Source: Streptomyces sp. F001 (lineage in GTDB: Bacteria; Actinomycetota; Actinomycetes; Streptomycetales; Streptomycetaceae). Taken from it: a stretch of DNA of 64,000 nt. The notes below the pieces were generated by a model that made no database searches, was not told the DNA's origin, and saw only the letters and a list, made by a program, of their open reading frames with translations. The stretch lies in assembly GCF_004187715.1 (NCBI RefSeq), contig NZ_QZWF01000004.1:186001-250000 (forward strand), in the 5' to 3' direction. This document shows positions 24,782 to 33,017 of the stretch, piece after piece (position 1 is the first letter of the stretch; each line of letters opens with the position of its first letter). Position numbers and translations under genes: made by a program.

Positions 24782-25216
24782 TCAGCCCTCGACCGTGACG
24801 CCCATGGAACGGGCGGTGCCGGCGATGATCTTCTCGGCGGCGTCCAGGTCGTTGGCGTTGAGGTCGGGCATCTTGGTGGTGGCGATCTCGCGGACCTGGT
24901 CGCGGGTGATCTTCGCGACCTTGGTCTTGTGCGGCTCGCCGGAGCCCTTCTCCACACCCGCGGCCTTGAGGATCATCTTGGCGGCCGGCGGGGTCTTGGT
25001 CACGAAGGTGAAGGAACGGTCCTCGTAGACCGTGATCTCCACCGGGATGACCCAGCCACGCTGCGACTCGGTCGCGGCGTTGTAGGCCTTGCAGAACTCC
25101 ATGATGTTGACGCCGTGCTGACCCAGCGCGGGGCCGACCGGCGGAGCCGGGTTGGCGGCACCGGCCTGGATCTGGAGCTTGATGAGCCCCGTGACCTTCT
25201 TCTTCTTGGGAGGCAT
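24782..25216 (-). CDS. rplK: 50S ribosomal protein L11
   Basis: The protein has 144 residues. The N-terminal domain, the target of thiostrepton-type action, has the conserved GAANPAPPVGPALGQHGVNI segment, and the C-terminal rRNA-binding domain has the usual KTPPAAKMILKAAGVEKGSG region. It lies upstream of rplA and shares its terminator. The leader of about 100 bases contains CCGGAT-rich inverted sequence, which could be an L1 autoregulation site, though I cannot confirm this. Confidence 0.98.
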   Translation of the reverse strand: MPPKKKKVTGLIKLQIQAGAANPAPPVGPALGQHGVNIMEFCKAYNAATESQRGWVIPVEITVYEDRSFTFVTKTPPAAKMILKAAGVEKGSGEPHKTKVAKITRDQVREIATTKMPDLNANDLDAAEKIIAGTARSMGVTVEG

Positions 25217-25324
25217 GCTCTCTCCGGGTCCTTAGTGAGAGTTTTTCAGCCGTCCGGTCCGGATCATCCGGATGGAGGCATACCGCACAACGATAACGGG
25301 TCGGTGTGCAGGTTCTGAAATCGA

Positions 25325-25786
25325 TCAGGTCACACGGGGTTCGGCGGCCCTCGCGCGACGCAGTTTGACCGTCCAGGCGACGGCGCCGGACAGCGAGGTC
25401 AACGCCAGGAGGCCGGTGAAGCCGGCCTGGTAGCGAGTCCCGCGGACACTCACCTGGCGGGCGAGCGCGACACGCTGCGGATCGTCGGCACGGTAGACGA
25501 TGTCCACGCGCTCGCCGTCGAGCCAGCGCTTGGCACTCGTACCGACCGGCAGCGAGGCCACGACCCGCTCCCCGCCCGCCTGGAACTCCACCCCGCAGTT
25601 GCCCAGCCTGCACGAGCCCGAACCGGTGCGAAGCGTGCCGACGCCCTGCGTCCCGTTCGCCGCCAGGTCGGCGACCAGTCGGCTCATGGGAAGCATCACG
25701 AACACGGTCACCGCACCGAAGACCAGCGCGAACAGCAGACACACAACCCGGAACGCACGGGCCTGGGTGGGGGTGGTAGGCCGCAT
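25325..25786 (-). CDS. DUF3592-like membrane protein
   Basis: The protein has 153 residues from the ATG at 25786; a GTG at 25837 just after nusG would add 17. There are two transmembrane helices, about residues 10-33 and 122-140, flanking an extracytoplasmic beta-rich segment with two cysteines (CRLGNC). The layout matches DUF3592-type proteins. It lies between nusG and rplK on the same strand, so it may ride on the ribosomal protein transcript. Function is unknown. Confidence 0.7.
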   Translation of the reverse strand: MRPTTPTQARAFRVVCLLFALVFGAVTVFVMLPMSRLVADLAANGTQGVGTLRTGSGSCRLGNCGVEFQAGGERVVASLPVGTSAKRWLDGERVDIVYRADDPQRVALARQVSVRGTRYQAGFTGLLALTSLSGAVAWTVKLRRARAAEPRVT

Positions 25787-25842
25787 GGGTTCCGGGTTGC
25801 CCGCCGGCCATTCCGCGCCGGGCGGTATGGCCGGCACAGAGG

Positions 25843-26658
25843 TCAGTTCTTCTGGATCTGGTCGAAGGAGAGCTCGACCGGGGTCTCCCGGCCGAAGATC
25901 TCCACCAGGCCCTTGACCTTCTTGGAGTCGGCGTTGATCTCGTTGATCGTGGCCTGGAGCGTGGCGAACGGGCCGTCGGTGACGGTGACCGAGTCGCCGA
26001 CCTCGAAGTCCAGCACCTGGACCTCGACCTTGCGCTGCGGCGCCGGCTTGCCCTCGGCCTCGGCGGCCTCGCGGGCGGCCTTCTCCTCCGCCTCCGGGGC
26101 GAGCATCTTGACGATCTCGTCCAGGGTCAGCGGGTACGGGTCGTAGGCGTTGCCGACGAAGCCGGTGACGCCCGGCGTGTTGCGGACGACGCCCCAGGAC
26201 TCGTTCGTCAGGTCCATGCGCACCAGGACGTACCCGGGGAGCTTGTTCTGGCGGATGGTCTTGCGGTCGCCGTTCTTGATCTGGACGACCTCTTCCTGCG
26301 GCACCTCGGCCTGGAAGATGTAGTCCTCGACGTTCAGCGAGACGGCGCGCTGCTCCAGGTTGGTCTTCACGCGGTTCTCGTAGCCGGCGTAGGTGTGGAT
26401 GACGTACCACTCGCCGGGCAGGGTGCGCAGTTCCTCGCGGAGCTTCTCCACGGGGTCGAGCTCGGACTCGGGCTCCCCCTCGCCCTCCTCGGAGGGCTCC
26501 TCCTCGACGTGCACGGCGGCTTCCTCCGCGGGCTCGTCCGCGGCGGCCTCGGCAACCTCAGCCTCATCCAGGTCCTCGTCCGCACCCTCGACGATGTCGA
26601 GCTCGTCTTCCACGGACTCGACCGGCTCGATGGCGTCGTTCACGTTCGGGTCAGACAC
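25843..26658 (-). CDS. nusG: Transcription termination/antitermination factor NusG
   Basis: The protein has 271 residues. An acidic, low-complexity extension of about 80 residues, usual in actinobacteria, precedes the NGN domain (PGEWYVIHTYAGYENRVKTN). The C-terminal KOW domain reads DFEVGDSVTVTDGPFATLQA. NusG binds RNA polymerase and links it to Rho, ribosomes or antitermination complexes. It starts at a GTG about 77 bases after secE in the tRNA-Trp-secE-nusG unit. Confidence 0.97.
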   Translation of the reverse strand: MSDPNVNDAIEPVESVEDELDIVEGADEDLDEAEVAEAAADEPAEEAAVHVEEEPSEEGEGEPESELDPVEKLREELRTLPGEWYVIHTYAGYENRVKTNLEQRAVSLNVEDYIFQAEVPQEEVVQIKNGDRKTIRQNKLPGYVLVRMDLTNESWGVVRNTPGVTGFVGNAYDPYPLTLDEIVKMLAPEAEEKAAREAAEAEGKPAPQRKVEVQVLDFEVGDSVTVTDGPFATLQATINEINADSKKVKGLVEIFGRETPVELSFDQIQKN

Positions 26659-26700
26659 GGTGGCTGCTTCTTCCTGGATACATGGGGGTGGAACGCGCGA

Positions 26701-26725
26701 AAGGGGCGCCGGTGACGGCGCCCTT
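26701..26725 (-). other. Hairpin between secE and nusG
   Basis: A 10-11 bp stem with one bulged G (AAGGGGCGCCG against CGGCGCCCTT) surrounds a 4-base loop, immediately after secE. It could cause partial termination or mRNA processing before nusG. Confidence 0.5.
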
Positions 26726-26735
26726 CGCTCTTGGC

Positions 26736-27020
26736 TCAGCCGAAGACGTACTTGGCGGCGTGGTCGAGCCCATAGTCAATCACGGTCACCAGGCCGATCA
26801 TGATGACGACGAAGATGATCACGACGGTCGTGTACGTCGTCAGCTGGTTGCGCGAGGGCCAGACGACCTTGCGAAGCTCCGCGACGATCTGCCGGTAGAA
26901 GAGGGCAAGGCGCTTCAGCGGGCCCTTCTTGGCGCGCTTGCCGCCCTTGCGGGTCTTCTTGGACTCCGGCGCCTCGTCCTGAGCATCAGGCGTGTCGAGG
27001 GAGCCCACGGCGTCCGTCAT
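26736..27020 (-). CDS. secE: Preprotein translocase subunit SecE
   Basis: The protein has 94 residues with a single C-terminal transmembrane helix (about residues 64-84) preceded by the conserved amphipathic segment ELRKVVWPSRNQL. The N-terminal 40 residues are lysine-rich and variable. SecE clamps SecY in the Sec translocon. It lies between tRNA-Trp and nusG, an order conserved across actinobacteria. Confidence 0.97.
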   Translation of the reverse strand: MTDAVGSLDTPDAQDEAPESKKTRKGGKRAKKGPLKRLALFYRQIVAELRKVVWPSRNQLTTYTTVVIIFVVIMIGLVTVIDYGLDHAAKYVFG

Positions 27021-27125
27021 TCGTCCTCACCTGATCCCGGGTCGTGGCCGTGCCGCGCCCGGTCTGAGCCGCACGGCGGTGCATTGCTGTACGTACCTGC
27101 GCACACATCCTGGCGGTGTGTGTAG

Positions 27126-27198
27126 CAGGGCCGGAGGGACTTGAACCCCCAACCGCTGGTTTTGGAGACCAGTGCTCTACCAATTGAGCTACGACCCT
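27126..27198 (-). tRNA. trpT: tRNA-Trp (CCA anticodon)
   Basis: This 73-nt cloverleaf on the minus strand has acceptor AGGGTCG/CGGCCCT, a D-loop with TAGCTCAATTGGTAGAGCA, the anticodon stem CTGGT/ACCAG around CTCCAAA, and a T-arm GGTTCAAGTCC. The discriminator is G, and the 3' CCA is not encoded. It stands directly upstream of secE. Confidence 0.97.
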
Positions 27199-27570
27199 TT
27201 GTCTGCCCACCAACGTACCGCATATGACCGGGTGCTCGGTGTGCACCTGGTGTGTGCGGGCTGCTGTGGGCCAACGAGGTGAGAGTGTACGTGGTCCTGA
27301 GCCGGTCGTCGAACAGAAAGTGCCCGTAGGGGGCTTGGCGGATGGAAGACGGGTGGCAGAAGGGTGGTGGACGGCCGGAAGATCTCCGGCGGGGTCGGCC
27401 GGAGATCGCTGGTGGATCCTCCAAGGTCAGGCGCCCCGGCCCGGCCCGGTTCCAGAAGATCGCCCAGGCCATCCCACCTGTCCGCACTGTTGTTCACGTG
27501 TTGACCTCCTGTCGTTCAGTCCGTGAAACCCGTGTGCCGGGCCCGTTTCCGGTCTGGAACGATGAGGTCC
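27199..27570. promoter_or_regulatory. Divergent promoter region: tRNA-Trp-secE and aspartate aminotransferase
   Basis: Toward the tRNA (minus strand) is a promoter with -35 TTCGAC (27308-27313), an 18-base spacer and -10 TACACT (27284-27289). Toward the aminotransferase is a -35-like TTGACC at 27501-27506 with a poor -10. Between them lies a perfect 10-bp hairpin, GATCTCCGGC at 27381-27390 against 27398-27407. No gene was found in the gap. Confidence 0.6.
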
Positions 27571-28797
27571 ATGAGCGCTGCAACCCCTCCCACCGAGCGC
27601 CGGGTCTCCGCCCGCATCGGCGCGATCTCCGAGTCCGCCACCCTCGCCGTGGACGCCAAGGCCAAGGCCCTGAAGGCCGCCGGGCGTCCGGTGATCGGCT
27701 TCGGCGCCGGCGAGCCCGACTTCCCCACCCCGGACTACATCGTCGAGGCCGCGATCGAGGCCTGCAAGAACCCCAAGTACCACCGCTACACACCGGCCGG
27801 CGGCCTGCCCGAGCTGAAGGCCGCGATCGCCGTGAAGACGCTGCGCGACTCGGACTACGAGGTCGACGCCTCGCAGATCCTCGTCACCAACGGCGGCAAG
27901 CAGGCCATCTACGAGGCGTTCGCCGCGATCCTCGACCCGGGTGACGAGGTCATCGTCCCGGCGCCGTACTGGACGACGTACCCGGAGTCGATCCGGCTGG
28001 CCGGCGGTGTCCCGGTCGAGGTCGTCGCCGACGAGACGACCGGCTACCGCGTCAGCGTGGAGCAGCTGGAGGCGGCCCGCACCGAGAAGACCAAGGTCGT
28101 GCTGTTCGTCTCCCCGTCGAACCCGACGGGCGCCGTGTACAGCGAGGCCGAGACCGAGGCGATCGGCCGCTGGGCCGTCGAGCACGGGCTGTGGGTGCTG
28201 ACCGACGAGATCTACGAGCACCTGGTCTACGGCGACGCGACCTCGGCGTCGCTGCCGGCGGTCCTGCCGGAGCTGCGCGACAAGTGCATCGTGGTCAACG
28301 GCGTCGCGAAGACGTACGCGATGACGGGCTGGCGCGTGGGCTGGATCATCGGCCCGAAGGACGTGGTCAAGGCCGCGACGAACCTCCAGTCGCACGCCAC
28401 GTCGAACGTCTCGAACGTGGCGCAGGTGGCCGCGCTGGCCGCCGTCTCCGGCGATCTGGACGCCGTGGCGAAGATGCGCGAGGCCTTCGACCGGCGCCGC
28501 AGGACCATCGTGCGGATGCTGAACGAGATCGACGGCGTGGTGTGCCCGGAGCCCGAGGGCGCCTTCTACGCCTACCCGTCGGTGAAGGCGCTGCTCGGCA
28601 AGGAGATCCGCGGCAAGCGTCCGCAGGACACGGTCGAGCTGGCCGCGCTGATCCTGGAGGAGGCCGAGGTCGCGGTGGTGCCGGGCGAGGCCTTCGGCAC
28701 GCCGGGCTATCTGCGACTGTCGTACGCCCTGGGTGACGAGGACCTCGTCGAGGGCGTGAGCCGGATCCAGAAGCTGCTGGCAGAGGCGCGCGACTGA
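27571..28797 (+). CDS. aspC: Aspartate aminotransferase (class I/II PLP enzyme)
   Basis: The protein has 408 residues from the ATG at 27571, with GAGG a few bases before it. It has the fold type I features: GAGEPDFPTP near residue 45, substrate-side TNGGKQAIYEA, SPSNPTGAVYSEAE, and the PLP lysine in VAKTYAMTGWRVGW (about residue 250). It interconverts aspartate and oxaloacetate with glutamate/2-oxoglutarate; some relatives act on aromatic residues or prephenate, which sequence alone does not exclude. It is transcribed alone and ends at a terminator. Confidence 0.93.
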   Translation: MSAATPPTERRVSARIGAISESATLAVDAKAKALKAAGRPVIGFGAGEPDFPTPDYIVEAAIEACKNPKYHRYTPAGGLPELKAAIAVKTLRDSDYEVDASQILVTNGGKQAIYEAFAAILDPGDEVIVPAPYWTTYPESIRLAGGVPVEVVADETTGYRVSVEQLEAARTEKTKVVLFVSPSNPTGAVYSEAETEAIGRWAVEHGLWVLTDEIYEHLVYGDATSASLPAVLPELRDKCIVVNGVAKTYAMTGWRVGWIIGPKDVVKAATNLQSHATSNVSNVAQVAALAAVSGDLDAVAKMREAFDRRRRTIVRMLNEIDGVVCPEPEGAFYAYPSVKALLGKEIRGKRPQDTVELAALILEEAEVAVVPGEAFGTPGYLRLSYALGDEDLVEGVSRIQKLLAEARD

Positions 28798-28823
28798 CGT
28801 TTCCGGGCTTCACGCGTGTGTGG

Positions 28824-28853
28824 CGGGCCGTTTCCCTGTGGGGAGGCGGCCCG
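28824..28853 (+). terminator. Terminator after the aminotransferase gene
   Basis: Arms CGGGCCG (28824-28830) and CGGCCCG (28847-28853) pair, with TCCC/GGGA continuing inside the loop. TTTCTTC follows directly, giving a conventional T-tract. Confidence 0.85.
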
Positions 28854-28927
28854 TTTCTTCGTGCGAGCAAGACCACTCGAGGGGAAAGCGCTACCGGGAC
28901 GGCAGGGCCGTACGGCAGGATCCTGGG

Positions 28928-29959
28928 ATGGAACGTGTACGTGATGTCTCCGCCCTCCCGAAGGCCCATCTGCACCTGCACTTCACCGGGTCGATGCGAT
29001 CCGCCACTCTGCTGGAACTCGCCGACAAGCACGGGGTGCGACTGCCCGACGTGCTGACCGAGGCCCTGGTCAGCGGGGAGCCACCGAAGCTGCGGGCGAC
29101 GGACGAGCGGGGCTGGTTCCGCTTCCAGCGGTTGTACGACGCGGCCCGCTCGTGCCTCAGGGAGCCGGAGGACATCCAGCGGCTGGTGCGGGAGGCGGCT
29201 CAGGAGGATCTGAAGGACGGCTCGGGTTGGCTGGAGATCCAGGTGGATCCGACGTCGTACGCCCCCCGTCTGGGTGGTCTTATCCCCGCGCTGGAGATCA
29301 TCCTGGACGCGGTGGACACGGCGGTGCGGGAGACCGGGCTCGGCATGCGGGTCCTGGTGGCCGCGAACCGTATGAAGCACCCGCTGGACGCCCGCACGCT
29401 GGCCCGGCTGGCGGTCCGCTATGCCGACCGGGGCGTGGTCGGCTTCGGCCTCTCGAACGACGAACGGCGGGGCATGGCACGCGACTTCGACCGGGCCTTC
29501 GCCATCGCCCGGGACGGCGGTCTGCTCTCGGCTCCGCACGGTGGCGAACTGACGGGCCCGGCCTCGGTTCGCGACTGCCTGGACGACCTGCACGCCAACC
29601 GGGTGGGTCACGGCGTGCGGGCGGCCGAGGATCCACGGCTCCTGAAGCGTCTGGCCGACCGGGGCGTCACCTGTGAGGTGTGTCCGGCGTCGAACGTGGC
29701 GCTCGGCGTGTACGACAAGCCGGAGGACGTCCCGCTGCGCACCCTTTTCGAGGCGGGCGTGCCCATGGCGCTGGGCGCCGACGATCCCCTGCTCTTCGGC
29801 TCCCGTCTGGCGGCGCAGTACGAGCTCGCCCGGGAGCATCACGGCTTCACCGACGCGGAGCTGGCGGAACTGGCACGCCAGTCGGTACGGGCTTCGGCGG
29901 CACCGGAGGACGTGCAGGCGAAGCTGCTGGCGGGCGTGGACGACTGGCTGACCGCCTGA
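28928..29959 (+). CDS. Adenosine deaminase family protein
   Basis: The protein has 343 residues and is a metal-dependent TIM-barrel deaminase. The first metal motif is HLHLHFTGS near residue 14, the third-strand site is APHGGE, the next histidine is in NRVGHGV, and the metal/catalytic aspartates are in GADDPLLFG. Family members deaminate adenosine, adenine or aminofutalosine. FTGS in place of the more usual xEGS/xDGS makes the exact substrate uncertain. It starts at the ATG of 28928, lies alone, and converges on murB. Confidence 0.88.
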   Translation: MERVRDVSALPKAHLHLHFTGSMRSATLLELADKHGVRLPDVLTEALVSGEPPKLRATDERGWFRFQRLYDAARSCLREPEDIQRLVREAAQEDLKDGSGWLEIQVDPTSYAPRLGGLIPALEIILDAVDTAVRETGLGMRVLVAANRMKHPLDARTLARLAVRYADRGVVGFGLSNDERRGMARDFDRAFAIARDGGLLSAPHGGELTGPASVRDCLDDLHANRVGHGVRAAEDPRLLKRLADRGVTCEVCPASNVALGVYDKPEDVPLRTLFEAGVPMALGADDPLLFGSRLAAQYELAREHHGFTDAELAELARQSVRASAAPEDVQAKLLAGVDDWLTA

Positions 29960-30030
29960 GCTTGTTCCGCAGGCGCCGGCGGGCCGGCGCTCAGCCCGCG
30001 ATCCCGTACTGAACCGGCCTGGACGAAACG

Positions 30031-30050
30031 CCTCCAGAGGCCTCTAGAGG
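30031..30050. other. Near-perfect palindrome at the murB 3' end
   Basis: CCTCCAGAGG directly followed by CCTCTAGAGG forms a 20-nt palindrome with one mismatch that includes the murB stop. It lies between convergent genes and may act as a weak bidirectional terminator. Confidence 0.4.
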
Positions 30051-31099
30051 CTGACGCCGACCGTCACCGGTTCGTTGACCAGCGTGATTCCGAACGCCTC
30101 ATGGACTCCGGCGACGACCTCGCGGGCCAGCGCCAGCAGATCCTCCGTGGTCGCGTCGCCGCGGTTGGTGAGGGCGAGGGTGTGCTTGGTGGAGATACGG
30201 GCCGGGCCCGTGCCGTAGCCCTTGGTGAAGCCCGCCTTGTCGATCAGCCAGGCCGCGGAGGTCTTGGTGTGCCCCTCCCCCGCCGGGTAAGCGGGCGGCT
30301 CGACGCCGTCGCCGAGCCGCTCCCGGACGCGCGCGTGGAACGCGGCGAACCCCGCGTCGGTCAGGATCGGGTTGGTGAAGAAGGAGCCGGCCGACCAGGT
30401 GTCGTGGTCCTCGGGGTCCAGGACCATGCCCTTTCCGGCGCGCAGCTTCAGCACGGCCTCGCGGGCGTCGCCGAGCGGGACGCGGTCACCGGGCTCGACA
30501 CCCAGGGCGCGTGCGGTCTCGGCGTACTTCAGCGGCGCCGACAGCCCGCCCGCGTCCTCCAGTTCGAAGCGGACGCGCAGGACGACGTACCGCTCGGGGT
30601 CGGCCTTGAAGCGGCTGTGCCGGTAGGAGAAGGCGCACTCGGCGTTGGCCAGGGCGACCGTCTCGCCCGCCTGGCGGTCGTAGGCGATGACCTCGGTGAT
30701 CGTCGAGGAGACCTCCTGGCCGTACGCCCCGACGTTCTGGATCGGCGTCGCGCCTGCCGAGCCGGGGATGCCGGCCAGGCACTCGATGCCCGCGAGTCCG
30801 GCCTCGACCGTGCGGGTGACGGCGTCGGTCCACACCTCGCCGGCGGCGAGCTCCAGCCGCGTGCCGGTGAGTTCGAAGCCGCGCGTGGCGATGCGCAGGG
30901 CGGTGCCGTCGAACCCCTTGTCCGAGATGACCAGGTTCGAACCGCCGCCGATGAGCAGCAGCGGCGTACCGGCGGAGTCGGCCTCGCGGACGGCGTCGAT
31001 CACTTCGGCGTCCGTCGTCGCGGTGACCAGCCGGGTCGCGGGGCCGCCCAGCCGGAGGGTGGTCAGCGGGGCGAGAGGGGCGTCGTGGAGTTCCTGCAC
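30044..31099 (-). CDS. murB: UDP-N-acetylmuramate dehydrogenase
   Basis: The protein has 351 residues from the GTG at 31099; an in-frame GTG at 31123 would add eight. The FAD-binding PCMH-type domain includes TLRLGGPATRLV, LLIGGGSNLVISDKGFDG, and GIPGSAGATPIQNVGAYGQE. The C-terminal domain has the proton-donating Ser in WSAGSFFTNPI. MurB reduces UDP-GlcNAc-enolpyruvate to UDP-MurNAc with NADPH in peptidoglycan synthesis. It lies downstream of the MaoC pair on the same strand. Confidence 0.96.
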   Translation of the reverse strand: MQELHDAPLAPLTTLRLGGPATRLVTATTDAEVIDAVREADSAGTPLLLIGGGSNLVISDKGFDGTALRIATRGFELTGTRLELAAGEVWTDAVTRTVEAGLAGIECLAGIPGSAGATPIQNVGAYGQEVSSTITEVIAYDRQAGETVALANAECAFSYRHSRFKADPERYVVLRVRFELEDAGGLSAPLKYAETARALGVEPGDRVPLGDAREAVLKLRAGKGMVLDPEDHDTWSAGSFFTNPILTDAGFAAFHARVRERLGDGVEPPAYPAGEGHTKTSAAWLIDKAGFTKGYGTGPARISTKHTLALTNRGDATTEDLLALAREVVAGVHEAFGITLVNEPVTVGVSL

Positions 31100-31163
31100 G
31101 CGCTCAAGACTACGAGACGGCACTGACAGCCCGGCGCCCCTGCCTCTCGCCTCGCCGCCCCGC

Positions 31164-31592
31164 TCAGGCCAGCCGTACGACCGCCCGCGACATCCCGAGC
31201 ACCTTCTGCCCGTCACTGGTGGCCGTCAGGTCCACCCGTACGGTGCTGCCGTCGAGCTTGGCCGCGACCTTGCCGGAGACCTCGATCACGGCCCCCTTGT
31301 CGTCGTTCGGGACGACGACGGGCTTGGTGAAGCGGACACCGTACTCGACGACCGCTCCCGGATCACCGGTCCAGTCGGTGACCACGCGGATCGCCTCGGC
31401 CATGGTGAACATGCCGTGCGCGATGACGTCCGGCAGTCCGACCTCCTTGGCGAACTTCTCGTTCCAGTGGATCGGGTTGAAGTCCCCGGAGGCCCCCGCG
31501 TACTGGACGAGGGTGGCGCGCGTCACGGGGAAGCTCTGCGCGGGCAGTTCGGTGCCGACCTCAACGTCGGCGTACGCGATCTTGGCGGTCAT
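31164..31592 (-). CDS. MaoC-like (R)-hydratase, HadB-type
   Basis: The protein has 142 residues and is a hot-dog fold protein with the hydratase-2 motif: catalytic Asp and His in YAGASGDFNPIHWN (about residues 32-45). It follows the companion HadA-like gene by four bases. In mycobacteria the equivalent genes beside rpmG, hadA and hadB, form the (3R)-hydroxyacyl-ACP dehydratase of type II fatty acid synthesis. Here a heterodimeric dehydratase of fatty acid metabolism is a reasonable inference. Confidence 0.88.
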   Translation of the reverse strand: MTAKIAYADVEVGTELPAQSFPVTRATLVQYAGASGDFNPIHWNEKFAKEVGLPDVIAHGMFTMAEAIRVVTDWTGDPGAVVEYGVRFTKPVVVPNDDKGAVIEVSGKVAAKLDGSTVRVDLTATSDGQKVLGMSRAVVRLA

Positions 31593-31596
31593 CTGC

Positions 31597-32049
31597 TCAC
31601 GCCTCCTCGGCCGCGCGGGCCACCAGCTTGGTCCAGGCGGTGACGACGTGCTCGCCGGCCTCGTCGTGCACCTCGCCGCGGATCTCCAGGACGTCGTTCC
31701 CCGCGAGGGACTTGATCGACTCGATGGTCGAGGTGACCGTCAGCCGGTCACCGGCCTGCACCGGACGGCTGTAGGCGAACTTCTGGTCGCCGTGCACGAC
31801 CCGGCTGTAGTCCAGGCCGAGCTGCGGGTCGGCGACGACCTGGCCCGCGGCCTTGAAGCTGATCGCGAACACAAAGGTCGGCGGGGCGATCACATCGGGG
31901 TAACCGAGGGCCTTGGCGGCCTCCGGGTCCGTGTAGGCCGGGTTGGCGTCACCCACCGCCTCCGCGAACTCACGGATCTTCTCCCGGCCCACCTCATAGG
32001 GGTCGGTGGGCGGGTAGGTCCGCCCCACGAAGGACTGGTCGAGCGCCAT
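31597..32049 (-). CDS. MaoC N-terminal domain dehydratase, HadA-type
   Basis: The protein has 150 residues from the ATG at 32049, which follows AGGAGGTG closely. The FAS1/MaoC N-terminal hot-dog domain (QSFVGRTYPPTDPYEVGREK onward) lacks the hydratase Asp/His pair seen in its downstream partner, as expected for the substrate-binding HadA-like half of a heterodimer. It is coupled to the HadB-like gene, and rpmG lies upstream with a terminator between them. Confidence 0.88.
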   Translation of the reverse strand: MALDQSFVGRTYPPTDPYEVGREKIREFAEAVGDANPAYTDPEAAKALGYPDVIAPPTFVFAISFKAAGQVVADPQLGLDYSRVVHGDQKFAYSRPVQAGDRLTVTSTIESIKSLAGNDVLEIRGEVHDEAGEHVVTAWTKLVARAAEEA

Positions 32050-32206
32050 GGCTCGGCACCTCCTGGTGTCTGCTGTGGTTGACCGGTGGACGACGGCCTT
32101 CTTACGGCGTCCGCTTGCGGGCACCGTGCCCGGTCAACCGTATAAAAGGGGGCTGTGCCCGATTGCGCTCGACGCCACGCTGGCCGAAAGGGTGACCGAA
32201 AAGCCG

Positions 32207-32240
32207 CGAGGCCACCCCCTCGAACTGCGGGGTGGCCTCG
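32207..32240 (-). terminator. rpmG terminator
   Basis: There is a perfect 12-bp stem, CGAGGCCACCCC (32207-32218) against 32229-32240, with a 10-base loop, 46 bases after the rpmG stop. It separates rpmG from the hadAB-like pair. Confidence 0.85.
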
Positions 32241-32286
32241 TGACAGAGATCTGAAAGATCTGAATCTTCGAGATGTACGAGCCTGG

Positions 32287-32451
32287 TCAGCGCGTCTCGC
32301 GGTGCGCCGTGTGCGCGTTGCAGCGCGGGCAGTGCTTCTTCATCTCGAGACGGTCCGGGTTGTTACGCCGGTTCTTCTTGGTGATGTAGTTCCGCTCCTT
32401 GCACTCCACGCAGGCCAGCGTGATCTTCGGGCGGACGTCGGTGGCAGCCAC
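32287..32451 (-). CDS. rpmG: 50S ribosomal protein L33
   Basis: The protein has 54 residues and is too short for many gene callers. It starts at GTG (VAATDVRPKITLACVECKER) and ends HCPRCNAHTAHRETR. Both CxxC pairs (CVEC and CPRC) are present, so this is the zinc-binding L33 form; Streptomyces often encode a second, cysteine-free copy elsewhere under zinc control. It lies directly downstream of tRNA-Met and tRNA-Thr on the same strand and probably shares their transcript. Confidence 0.96.
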   Translation of the reverse strand: MAATDVRPKITLACVECKERNYITKKNRRNNPDRLEMKKHCPRCNAHTAHRETR

Positions 32452-32540
32452 GTGAGTGCTCCTTGACGAACGGGTAGGTTAGTTCAACGCAAGAAAGAGT
32501 AGCCGATCGAAGGACCGACCCCGCAATCGGCTACTGTCAG

Positions 32541-32613
32541 TAGCGGTGACCGGACTTGAACCGGTGACACAGCGATTATGAGCCGCTTGCTCTACCGACT
32601 GAGCTACACCGCT
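32541..32613 (-). tRNA. tRNA-Met (CAT anticodon, elongator type)
   Basis: This 73-nt cloverleaf has acceptor AGCGGTG/CACCGCT, anticodon loop CTCATAA, T-arm GGTTCAAGTCC and discriminator A. The fully paired first acceptor base pair (A-U) argues for the elongator rather than the initiator. The 3' CCA is not encoded. Confidence 0.96.
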
Positions 32614-32659
32614 GTGATGTGATCAGGCCCCGTCTTGCGACGGGAACCCCTCACACCAG

Positions 32660-32732
32660 AGCCCCAAAACGGAATCGAACCGTTGACCTTCTCCTTACCA
32701 TGGAGACGCTCTGCCGACTGAGCTATTGGGGC
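32660..32732 (-). tRNA. tRNA-Thr (GGT anticodon)
   Basis: This 73-nt cloverleaf has acceptor GCCCCAA/TTGGGGC, anticodon stem TCTCC/GGAGA around ATGGTAA, T-arm GGTTCGATTCC and discriminator T. It is the first of the tRNA-Thr, tRNA-Met, rpmG string. The 3' CCA is not encoded. Confidence 0.96.
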
Positions 32733-33017
32733 GAGCGATGAAGACATTACACGCTCGGCCGCCGTTCACCCAAATCCGTTTCCCGGCCCCAGCCCCGCCC
32801 CGAAAACGGATCTCTCAGCAACCCCGTGAGCCCTCTCCCGCGCTGCTCAGGTTCGGCGGGCCACACCGGTACGACTTTTACGCTCCTCCCCGCCGGGGAC
32901 CGACCGCCGTCCTAGGCTCGACTCACTCTGCGTGATCTTGGCCGCATACGCACCCCGTGCCGCACATCACGAACCCCGACCCCCCGAGCCCCCGAGCCCC
33001 CGAGCCCCTGGAACGCG
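32733..33017 (-). promoter_or_regulatory. Promoter region of the tRNA-Thr/tRNA-Met/rpmG unit
   Basis: On the minus strand, TTGGGT (32768-32773) and TGTAAT (32746-32751) with a 16-base spacer make a plausible promoter whose transcript would begin within about ten bases of tRNA-Thr. Upstream is an inverted repeat, ATCCGTTT (32774-32781) and AAACGGAT (32804-32811), of unknown role. No gene was seen in the rest of the 285-base gap. Confidence 0.55.
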
